From CBDUEV01 sp965366365 (GTDB lineage Bacteria; Actinomycetota; Acidimicrobiia; Spongiisociales; JAENVV01), in the NCBI GenBank assembly GCA_965366365.1, contig CBDUEV010000058.1:1-17999 (forward strand): a stretch of 17,999 nt of DNA, written 5' to 3'. This document shows, piece after piece, positions 6,277-13,335 of the stretch (its first letter is position 1; the number at the start of each line of letters is the position of its first letter). A program made the translations under genes and the position numbers. Below the pieces are notes generated by a model. It was not told the origin of the DNA. It did no database searches and saw nothing but the letters and a program-made list of their open reading frames with translations.

Positions 6277-8028
6277 ATGATGCGCCGCATGCGCATCTGC
6301 CTCATCGCCACGAATGGCTTCACCCATGACCCACGCGCTCGGGCTACCGCGGCCCAACTCGCCGCTGCCGGACACGAGGTGGTCGTCGTTGCGTCAGGCT
6401 CCCCACGTTCGGAGCCCTGCCCGTTTCCGATCACATGGGTGCCCACCCAACCGCCCGCCGGCACTGCCCTCGGCCGCCTCCGCCGCCGCATTTCACCCGA
6501 GTCGACCCGGCGCGCCCGGTGGTTGCGAGACCTGGCCGAGGAGGCGGCTCGGTCCGGAGCTTCCATGTTCCACGCCTGCTCGGAGCAGGCGGTGCCTGTG
6601 GCGGCTCACGCGGCCCGCCAGGCCGGAGCCGTCGTCACCCGCCATCCCGGCTGGCCGGACGCCGGAGCCGTCGATCTCGTCTCACTAGCTCCGGGAGCAC
6701 CCACCGCCAACCCCACCATCGTCCAACTCCCCTATGCCCCGCACACCCCCGGTGAACAGGCCGTCTCGAGTCGGCCCGCCATAAGCCGGCACGCCGGACG
6801 CCGGATCGGGTTGGTCTATCGCAAAACGGACACCAACCCCGGCCGCTACCTCGAGGACGCCCTCATCCGGGCCGGAGTCGAGGTCACGGTCTTCACGCGC
6901 GACATGACCTGGGAGGAGCTGGCCGGACTGGATGCGGCCGTGTTCGTGGAGAGCCCTCCTCCGGCGATCGCCATCTCGGGTTCCCGACCGTCGATTCCTG
7001 TCGCCTACTGGGCGCACCACGGCGAACATCATCTCGCCTCCAATCTTCGCCTGACCCGGCGCTACCAGGCGAACGTGGTACTCCTTGCTCACAGCTGGCA
7101 CCTGGCCCACTACTTCCCGGTGCCGGTCGTTCGCTTCCCGTTTGGGATCGCCCCCGATCTGTTCGATCCGAGCATGGATCTCCAAGAACGCCCCTTCGAC
7201 GTGGCGATGGTGGGAGCGCACCTGCGCACCGGTGGCCCCTACCCTTTCCGCCACGAGCTCGTCAACGCCCTGGAGGCCCATCTGGGCGCTACACGGGTGG
7301 CCTTCGAAGAAGGCGTACCCCGGACTCGAATGGCGGAGCTGTACGGCCGGGCGAGGCTGGTGCCCAACGAAGGCGGAACCCGGCACTACCCCATCACCAT
7401 GAGGGTCTTCGAGGCCATCGCGGCGAGAGCGGTCTTGTGGACGCAACCTGTACCCGGGCTGGACAGGTTGTTCACGCCGGAATCGCACTTCGTGCCGATG
7501 CGACCCGACTTCGTCAGCCAGGTGGACGACCTGCTGGCTCGACCCGACCGACTGCAAGCCGTGGCCGACGCCGCCCTCCACCATGCCCTCGGTCACCACA
7601 CCTATGACCATCGGGTGGACGAACTCCTCGCCGCCGTCGCCGTTGCTCCCCCCACACCGGCCAGCCCGACCGATCCACCACGGGACAGCTTGGCGTCGTG
7701 GATCGACCAGGACGTGGAAGTCCAGCGCATTCTCGACGCCACCGCTCTCCCGTTGTCGGAGGAGATGCCGGATCGCGAGATCTGGCCGGTGACCGATCAC
7801 CCAGAACCGACCCCGGGGAGCTTCGGCGCGGTGGCGCTGGACGGGACCACCGAGGCCACCGAACCGCTCTTGGCCGCCGCCAGGAAATACATCTACGGGC
7901 GCGGCGTAGAAAGCGACCTCCGCAGCTTCGTCGACGAACACGCCCCCCACTCCGAGATCGAAACCCGAGGGGAACTGCTGCGCGTCGATCTGTTGCCTGG
8001 CCGTGCTCGTGGCACAATCTCATCTTGA
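6277..8028 (+). CDS. CgeB-like GT-B glycosyltransferase with an unexplained C-terminal extension
   Basis: This is a 583-residue cytoplasmic protein without signal peptide. The N-terminus RICLIATNGFTHDPRARATAAQLAAAGHEVVVVA is the first Rossmann strand of a GT4-like enzyme. Later segments, IGLVYRKTD (about 177), VAYWAHHGEHHL, VVRFPFGIAPDLFDP, FDVAMVGAHLRTGGPYPFR and PNEGGTRHYPITMRVFEAIAARAVLWTQ (364-390), match the CgeB/YkvP-like 'glycosyl transferases group 1' C-terminal half, with the Glu-containing RVFEA motif that holds the nucleotide donor. Residues about 457-583 are Pro- and acid-rich with no motif I recognise. In-frame ATGs at 6277, 6280 and 6289 are all possible; the first is listed and none has a good ribosome site. 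Its stop shares one base with the next start (TGATG), so the two are coupled. Donor and acceptor are unknown. Confidence 0.75.
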   Translation: MMRRMRICLIATNGFTHDPRARATAAQLAAAGHEVVVVASGSPRSEPCPFPITWVPTQPPAGTALGRLRRRISPESTRRARWLRDLAEEAARSGASMFHACSEQAVPVAAHAARQAGAVVTRHPGWPDAGAVDLVSLAPGAPTANPTIVQLPYAPHTPGEQAVSSRPAISRHAGRRIGLVYRKTDTNPGRYLEDALIRAGVEVTVFTRDMTWEELAGLDAAVFVESPPPAIAISGSRPSIPVAYWAHHGEHHLASNLRLTRRYQANVVLLAHSWHLAHYFPVPVVRFPFGIAPDLFDPSMDLQERPFDVAMVGAHLRTGGPYPFRHELVNALEAHLGATRVAFEEGVPRTRMAELYGRARLVPNEGGTRHYPITMRVFEAIAARAVLWTQPVPGLDRLFTPESHFVPMRPDFVSQVDDLLARPDRLQAVADAALHHALGHHTYDHRVDELLAAVAVAPPTPASPTDPPRDSLASWIDQDVEVQRILDATALPLSEEMPDREIWPVTDHPEPTPGSFGAVALDGTTEATEPLLAAARKYIYGRGVESDLRSFVDEHAPHSEIETRGELLRVDLLPGRARGTISS

Positions 8029-10613
8029 TGTTGCGATTGATCGCCCCCGAGAACGACTATTCGACCCTCAGGTCGGTTCCCGACGCCGAACCCAGCCTGA
8101 CGGCGGCGGTGGTCATCCCCGTGTACAACCGCGTCGCTCTCCTGGTGCGAACCCTGGCCGGACTCGCCACCCAGACCTATCCCCGCCACCTGTGGTCGGT
8201 GGTGGTAGCCGACGACGGCTCCACCGACGATGTGCCAGGCGCCGTGGCCGAAGCGCAAACAATGACGGGGTTGGACATCACTCTCGTCCGTCGTGACCAC
8301 GACGGGTACGGGGCAGGCCAGGCCCGAACCCTGGGGGCGGCCTCCACCGACGCCGACATCGTCATCTTCATCGACGCCGACTGTGTGCCCGACAGCGACC
8401 TGATCTCACGTCACGCGGCCTGGCATCACAAGGCAGAGAACCTGGTGGTGATCGGCTCCCGCCACGACCTGGACACCAGCGGGTTGGATCCCGAACTCCT
8501 TGCCCGCCAGGGGCTTCCGCCGGAGGCTCGTGAACAGGTCAGCAACGCACCGTCGGACTTCCGCCGGGTGTTCTATCGGCGCACCAATGATCTCCGCTCC
8601 GGTGACGAAGCCTTTCGGTCGTTGGTGTCCTCCAACTTCTCCGTCAGACGGACCGGATTCCTGGATGTGGGAGGGTTCGCCGACTCGTTCGCCCGCTGGG
8701 GCGGCGAGGACACGGAATTGGGCTGGCGCCTGCTCGTAGCCGGCTACTTCTTCGTGCCCGAGAACGATGCCGCCATCTTTCATCAGACTCAGGAAGACGG
8801 CGAAGAAGGATGGCGCCAAACGGCCCGGGCAGCCAACGACGCCCACATCCAGAACTTGATCCCCCACCGTTTCTACCGAAAATCGAAGCCCGGTCACATC
8901 TACGCCGTCCCCAAAGTCACCTGGATCGTCGCGCCCGCCCCACCGGAGCGAGCCGACACCGTTTGGGCGGAGATCCTCGGTCAGAACCACACCGACTTCG
9001 AGGCAATCTTCGTGGGCGAGGACCTCGAGTCGTTCTCAGAAGAAAACGCCGCCGACCCTCGCCTGGTGGTGGTGCCTGAGGTCGATGAAGCCCTCCGCCG
9101 GGCGCGCGGCGAGTACGTCGCCATCGTCCACGGCTGGGCGTCGGTCGACCACCGCCTCATGGCACGGGCCGTGAGAAGGTTGGACCAGCGACCAAGGACC
9201 TCCCTGCTCACCGTCGGCTACGAGGTCCCGGCCGATCCCGCCAACCTCCGCTTTCGTCGCCCCGACGACGTCGCCGATCTCGACCAGGCCTGGGGCCACC
9301 AGGGGCTCCCGGTCTTCGCCATCGCCCGTCGTCGTGAGTGGTCGAAAGCGTTCGGCGCCCCCAAGAGCGTCGCCGAAGCGTGGGACATCGTCCGCGCCGT
9401 GTCGGAATCGCAACACCTCGGCGAATGTCTGGTGGCACTCCCCGCCGAACAACCATCCGACGACCTACCGGAAGATTTCAGAGGCTTCGTCGGCGACCGC
9501 AGTGCGCTCGTCTCCGACCTGCGCGAGGCCCCAGGACTCGCCGCCGCCCTGCCCAAGGTGGCCAGGTTTGTGACGACTCGCCTCCGGGACGCGCCGTACC
9601 GGACGCAGTCCGCTCCTCATGCTGTCACCGGTTCGCGCCCACCCAGAGAACGGCCGGCCATCCGCTACGTCGGCTGGTCCGGCTACGACAACCTCGGCGA
9701 CGAAGCCATGCTGACGGCGACGACCCGACTCCTCGATTGGGGCTCGCTCTCCACCAGCGGCGAGGCAACCGATCTCCTTCTCCTGGGCGGCGGGACGCTC
9801 ATCAACCGGAAGAGCTATCTGGGAATCCTGCGCGAGAAGGACTCCCCGCGCGTCGAGCGAGCCGTGCTGGGCACGGGGGTGGCCCACCCCGAGTATTGGG
9901 GGATCACCGAGGACACCAAGCAGTGGGTCGAGTTTCTCCGTTCGTGTGTATTCGTGGGGGTCCGGGGTCCCCGTTCCGAGGCGCTTCTCCGCGACTGGGG
10001 ATACGACGGACAACTCGCCGTGGTCGGCGATCCGGCCCTGGCACTGACGGTCCCCTCCGACTCCCCGGCCCGTGATCGCAACCGGATCGTCATCTCTCCG
10101 GCCTGGACGAGGGGACAACTCTGGGGCGAGGACGATTCCAAGGTCTTCGATGCCTTGATCGAGCTGATCCAGGGCTTCGAGACGGAGGGCCGCCACGTCA
10201 CCATGTTGTCGTGCTTCCCCGCCGACGACCGTCACATCATGGAGATGATGCGTCGGGCAGGCCGTCCAGACCTCCCCTACCTGGCAGGGTACGCCGACGC
10301 CGACGCGGCGCTTCGTCTCATGGCCGGCTCCGGCCTGGTCATTTCCGAGCGCCTGCACGGCGCCATCCTCGCCGCCGCCTGTGGCACTCCCTTCGTCGGC
10401 CTCGAGTACCAGCCGAAGCTGCGGGACTTCGGAGCGTCGATCGGCTTGGAACGCTACATCGTCCGCACGGATCGCCTGGGCGATCTCCCCGACGCCATCA
10501 CGGAGCTGGAGGCGAACTGGGACGCCGTCGCCACCACGGTGGTCGATGCCACCGCCCGGTTCCAGGAGACTCAGCGGGCAGCGTCCGCAACAATCCGAAA
10601 GGCCGTGGTGTGA
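8028..10613 (+). CDS. Fusion of a GT2 glycosyltransferase with a CsaB-type polysaccharide pyruvyl transferase
   Basis: Starting at the ATG in the TGATG junction gives 861 residues. Residues 24-290 are a GT-A family 2 enzyme: VVIPVYNR, DDGS (62-65), FIDADCV with the DxD at 116-118, SSNFSVRR, and GGFADSFARWGGEDTELGWRL (Glu-Asp at 227-228). Residues about 295-475 look like a second, decayed GT2 domain: the fold pattern and GEYVAIVHGWASVD remain, but the DDGS and DxD are gone. Residues 545-861 are a polysaccharide pyruvyl transferase: GWSGYDNLGDEAML, LLLLGGGTLI, GVRGPRSEALL, VVGDPALAL and SERLHGAILAAACGTPFVGL followed by YQPKLRDF. That family moves pyruvate from phosphoenolpyruvate to a sugar as a ketal; CsaB does so on the wall polymer that SLH domains bind. 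It is the middle gene of an overlapping trio (1 base before, 4 bases after). The acceptor sugar is inferred only. Confidence 0.87.
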   Translation: MLRLIAPENDYSTLRSVPDAEPSLTAAVVIPVYNRVALLVRTLAGLATQTYPRHLWSVVVADDGSTDDVPGAVAEAQTMTGLDITLVRRDHDGYGAGQARTLGAASTDADIVIFIDADCVPDSDLISRHAAWHHKAENLVVIGSRHDLDTSGLDPELLARQGLPPEAREQVSNAPSDFRRVFYRRTNDLRSGDEAFRSLVSSNFSVRRTGFLDVGGFADSFARWGGEDTELGWRLLVAGYFFVPENDAAIFHQTQEDGEEGWRQTARAANDAHIQNLIPHRFYRKSKPGHIYAVPKVTWIVAPAPPERADTVWAEILGQNHTDFEAIFVGEDLESFSEENAADPRLVVVPEVDEALRRARGEYVAIVHGWASVDHRLMARAVRRLDQRPRTSLLTVGYEVPADPANLRFRRPDDVADLDQAWGHQGLPVFAIARRREWSKAFGAPKSVAEAWDIVRAVSESQHLGECLVALPAEQPSDDLPEDFRGFVGDRSALVSDLREAPGLAAALPKVARFVTTRLRDAPYRTQSAPHAVTGSRPPRERPAIRYVGWSGYDNLGDEAMLTATTRLLDWGSLSTSGEATDLLLLGGGTLINRKSYLGILREKDSPRVERAVLGTGVAHPEYWGITEDTKQWVEFLRSCVFVGVRGPRSEALLRDWGYDGQLAVVGDPALALTVPSDSPARDRNRIVISPAWTRGQLWGEDDSKVFDALIELIQGFETEGRHVTMLSCFPADDRHIMEMMRRAGRPDLPYLAGYADADAALRLMAGSGLVISERLHGAILAAACGTPFVGLEYQPKLRDFGASIGLERYIVRTDRLGDLPDAITELEANWDAVATTVVDATARFQETQRAASATIRKAVV

Positions 10614-12049
10614 AGATCTGCATGTTCGTGAAGAACTCGTTCGAATACGACGCACGCGTGACGAAGGAAGCTCGATCGCTGATCGGGGCCGGGCACGACG
10701 TGACCGTGGTGGCCATCCATGTCCCGACGGTCACGGCCGAGGAGGAGACCCAACCCGACGGCATCCACGTCATCCGCATCAGCCGACTCCACCTCGGCCT
10801 CGGGGCTCTGAACCGGGTGGCGGGTCGCTACGCCGGGACGATCGAGGAACGACACGCCCGTCTCACGGGCAACGAGATCGATCATGCCAAGGCGCGCCAG
10901 CTCTCCAACGTGGTGCCGGCTTCGACCGCCACCCCGGGGGCCAATGTCGTACCGCCGACCTCGTCACGCCCGGCTCCCGTCTCGGGACCAAAACCCAGCG
11001 CCGCCCAGCGCGTGTGGGGAGCGGTGACCACCCCGGTCCTGCGGGGCGTCGCCCACACGGCTCGTTTCGGGTTCCGGGTGGTCAAAGGGCTTCTCGGCCG
11101 CCAGGGCAGCGCCCTCAAGACGTGGGCCATCAACCGCCGGATGATCCAGATAGGCGTGGCGAGCGGGGCGGACGTGTTCCACAGCCACGACCTGAACACG
11201 CTGTACGTGGGGGCCCGGTGCAAGAAGGCCACGGGCCGCCCGCTGGTGTACGACTCCCACGAGTTGGCCACGGAGCGAAACAGGATGGGCTTCTGGTGGC
11301 GGGCATGGGCGACGTGGAACGAGAAGCGGTGGCTGCCCTCTGCCGACGCCCTCATCGTCGCAAGTCCCTCGTGGAGCGACTGGCTGGCCAAGAAATACGG
11401 TTCTGTCCCGCCGCTCGTCGAGGCGATCATCAACGTGCCGCCTCTCCAGACCGTCGTCGAACCTCGCGACTTGCGAGGGGAGCTCAAAATCGCCGAGAAA
11501 GATCGGATCCTTCTCTATCAGGGTTCCATCCAGGAGAACCGCGGGATCGAGGAGGCGATCGAAGCGACGCTCCAACTCGACGACGCCGTGTTGGTCGTGG
11601 TGGGTTACGGCTACCACCGCCCGGTCCTGGAGCAGATGACCGAGGCGCGCGGCATCGGAGATCGCATCAAGTTCTTCGGACCGATCCCCAACCATGAGCT
11701 CGTGGAGTGGACCGCGGCAGCCGACATCGGCATGTGCAACATCATCAATTCGTCGATCAGCTACTACACGTCGCTTCCCAACAAGCTGTTCGAGTACATG
11801 ATGGCCGGCGTGGCCGTCATCGGGTCCGACTCGCCGGAGATCGGCCGAATCGTGCGCGAAACCGGAGTGGGCATCGCCTGCGATCCTGCCGATCCGGACG
11901 CCATCGCCGCCGCCGCTCGAACCATCCTGGCCAGTCCGGACCAATATCGGTCAGCTACCAAACCGGCCACGAAGCAGTACAACTGGGGAGTCGAAGAGCA
12001 GCGCCTTCTGGCTCTGTATGCGGCATTGCTCGGCACGACGACCGATTGA
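10610..12049 (+). CDS. GT4-family glycosyltransferase
   Basis: The GTG at 10610 overlaps the previous TGA (GTGA) and yields 479 residues; the frame extends further upstream only through the preceding gene. Its N-terminus, KICMFVKNSFEYDARVTKEARSL then AGHDVTVVA, is the acceptor-side Rossmann fold. DVFHSHDLNTLYVGA (188-202), PLVYDSHEL (212-220) and LYQGSIQENRGIEEAI (302-317) follow, and SLPNKLFEYMMAGVAVIGSD (388-407) holds the donor-binding E-x7-E-like region. Residues about 100-165 form a Pro/Ala-rich insert between two halves of the N-terminal domain and may lie at the membrane. No transmembrane helix is evident. It is the last gene of the trio with the pyruvyl transferase fusion and most likely adds a sugar to the same polymer. 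The next gene converges on it after 19 bases, with no recognisable terminator. Confidence 0.85.
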   Translation: MKICMFVKNSFEYDARVTKEARSLIGAGHDVTVVAIHVPTVTAEEETQPDGIHVIRISRLHLGLGALNRVAGRYAGTIEERHARLTGNEIDHAKARQLSNVVPASTATPGANVVPPTSSRPAPVSGPKPSAAQRVWGAVTTPVLRGVAHTARFGFRVVKGLLGRQGSALKTWAINRRMIQIGVASGADVFHSHDLNTLYVGARCKKATGRPLVYDSHELATERNRMGFWWRAWATWNEKRWLPSADALIVASPSWSDWLAKKYGSVPPLVEAIINVPPLQTVVEPRDLRGELKIAEKDRILLYQGSIQENRGIEEAIEATLQLDDAVLVVVGYGYHRPVLEQMTEARGIGDRIKFFGPIPNHELVEWTAAADIGMCNIINSSISYYTSLPNKLFEYMMAGVAVIGSDSPEIGRIVRETGVGIACDPADPDAIAAAARTILASPDQYRSATKPATKQYNWGVEEQRLLALYAALLGTTTD

Positions 12050-12068
12050 ACCTGCCGCCGAGGGACCG

Positions 12069-13229
12069 CTACGGAGACGCGGCCTCTTCGAGATTGATCG
12101 CTCGGACGATGAAGCTGGCCATCTGCCCTCGGCTCAGAGTGGTTCCGGGGCAGAAGCGATCGTTGGTGGGAGGATTGCACCCCAGAGTCACCCCGACGTG
12201 GGCAAGGGCGTTGATCGACGCCTCGTACTCGACCCCGTCGTCGTCGACGAAGAAGTCGACGCCTTCGGGGTTGGTATACCCGAACGAGCGAACCAGGAGT
12301 TCCGCCATCTCATTGCGGGGGAGGTCGGCTCCGCTGCAGAACGCTCTCTCCTCGCAGCCAAAACCGATGCCGACGTCGGTCAGGGCGTTGATGTCGCCCT
12401 CGAACAGGGTGCCATCGTCGTCGTCGTAGTAGTCGACGTCGGTATCGGGGAGGTCCAGGTAGCGGCGCAGGAAGGCGGCGACCTCACCGCGACTCAACAC
12501 ACCGGTTGGGCAGTACTGGTCGTTGGTCGGCGGATTGCAGCCCTTGGTGATCCCGAGCGAGGCCATCACGTTGATGTCGTCCTCGTGGACCGAGTTGTTG
12601 TCGTCGACGAAGAACCCGTCCGGATGATCCCATCCCAGCGGCGGAGGAGGTTCGACTGCGCCGGGTTCGGTGATCACCTGAGCGGCCAGAAGGTGGATGT
12701 AGGGGTTGATGGCTTCGCCGGCGGTGTCGTGGAGTTCAAAATGCAGATGTGAGGCGGTCCACTCGGCGTTTCCACTGTCGCCCACGTACCCGATCAGCTG
12801 TCCCGCCTCGACATGCACCCCTGGTTCGATGCCTTCGGCGAATCCCCAGCCAAGGCCGTCATCCGTGCCGGGCGTGTCATTGTTGAGGTGGATGTACCAC
12901 GACGACCAGCCGTCGTCGTGCTCGAGTGTCATGGCGCAACAATCGCCGTCACCGTGAAACCAACCACCGGCGCCGTCCGGTCCGTAATCGCCGCCGACGG
13001 TGCCGTCAGCCACGGCGACCACGGGAATCATCTTCTCGGCCATGATGTCGGTGCCGGCATGCGTGCGGCCGCCGCTGCGGGCCGCTCCCCAGGTGTCGGA
13101 GTAGTAGTTCTCTCCGACGAGGGGAAAGACGAGTGGGTAGGGGGTTTCTTCCTCCTGGGCGGAGGCGGGAAGCGCGGTCAACAGGGAGGCGACCAGCGCG
13201 AAAACGAGCAGCAGATTGATTCGTCGCAT
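12069..13229 (-). CDS. Secreted M23 (LytM-type) metallopeptidase with three SLH-like repeats
   Basis: The ATG at 13229 starts a clean signal peptide (MRRINLLLVFALVASLLTALPASA-Q) in a 386-residue protein. Residues about 34-175 form an M23 domain with every catalytic feature: His57 and Asp61 in RTHAGTDIMA, His114 in WYIHLN, and His161-x-His163 in SHLHFEL. M23 enzymes cleave peptide crosslinks of peptidoglycan outside the cell; the intact zinc site argues for an active enzyme rather than an EnvC/NlpD-like regulator. A Pro-rich linker (PPPPLG) leads to three SLH-like repeats at about 205-380. A cysteine pair (DGDCCAM) sits inside the peptidase domain. The upstream region carries the same FliA-like motif as the CAP gene. 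It is convergent with the GT4 gene and divergent from the GT2 gene. Confidence 0.9.
   Translation of the reverse strand: MRRINLLLVFALVASLLTALPASAQEEETPYPLVFPLVGENYYSDTWGAARSGGRTHAGTDIMAEKMIPVVAVADGTVGGDYGPDGAGGWFHGDGDCCAMTLEHDDGWSSWYIHLNNDTPGTDDGLGWGFAEGIEPGVHVEAGQLIGYVGDSGNAEWTASHLHFELHDTAGEAINPYIHLLAAQVITEPGAVEPPPPLGWDHPDGFFVDDNNSVHEDDINVMASLGITKGCNPPTNDQYCPTGVLSRGEVAAFLRRYLDLPDTDVDYYDDDDGTLFEGDINALTDVGIGFGCEERAFCSGADLPRNEMAELLVRSFGYTNPEGVDFFVDDDGVEYEASINALAHVGVTLGCNPPTNDRFCPGTTLSRGQMASFIVRAINLEEAASP
12090..12617 (-). repeat. SLH-like triplet of the M23 peptidase
   Basis: The repeats contain GCNPPTNDQYCP, GCEERAFC (short C-x5-C) and GCNPPTNDRFCP. The helices are LSRGEV, LPRNEM and LSRGQM, keeping the Arg throughout. 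As in the SpoIID protein, the short loop is in the middle repeat. At DNA level the first repeat matches the first repeat of the dehydrogenase-like gene at 34 of 35 bases (12508-12542 against 4830-4864). Confidence 0.87.
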
Positions 13230-13238
13230 AAGGGGGGT

Positions 13239-13264
13239 ATCGGAGAGTGTAAGAAAACCTTGAG
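13239..13264 (-). promoter_or_regulatory. Candidate FliA/WhiG-like (sigma-28 class) promoter of the M23 gene, leaderless
   Basis: On the minus strand CTCAAGG (13264-13258) is followed by TCCGATA (13244-13238), with exactly 15 bases between TCAA and TCCGAT. CCGAT ends 9 bases before the ATG at 13229, identical to the CAP gene spacing. No purine-rich ribosome site lies between it and the ATG (the sequence is ACCCCCCTT), which agrees with a leaderless transcript. Confidence 0.5.
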
Positions 13265-13299
13265 GTCGAGAGCAAGTCGAGTGAGGCACTTGCTCGGCG

Positions 13300-13329
13300 T
13301 TGTGCGATTCCGCAGGCCCGACATACACT
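13300..13329 (+). promoter_or_regulatory. Candidate housekeeping promoter giving a leaderless GT2 transcript
   Basis: TTGTGC (13300-13305), an 18-base spacer and TACACT (13324-13329) resemble a sigma-70-class actinobacterial promoter. The GTG start of the glycosyltransferase lies 6 bases after the -10 hexamer, so the transcript would begin at the start codon. There is no Shine-Dalgarno sequence. Confidence 0.45.
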
Positions 13330-13335
13330 GCAGCC

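Noticed and set aside
6685..7950. Minus-strand open frame of 421 codons opposite the CgeB-like gene
   Set aside because: The opposite strand has clear glycosyltransferase motifs and overlapping operon junctions; this frame has none.
7698..8027. Upstream extension of the GT2-pyruvyl transferase frame (110 codons)
   Set aside because: It overlaps the CgeB-like gene and is Arg-rich noise; the TGATG junction at 8026-8030 is the natural start.
10211..10609. Upstream extension of the GT4 frame (133 codons)
   Set aside because: It lies inside the pyruvyl transferase domain. The GTGA overlap at 10610 starts exactly at the conserved KICMFVKN strand.
9465..10655. Minus-strand open frame of 396 codons opposite the pyruvyl transferase domain
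   Set aside because: Antisense to strongly conserved CsaB-like motifs; composition is typical of a shadow frame.
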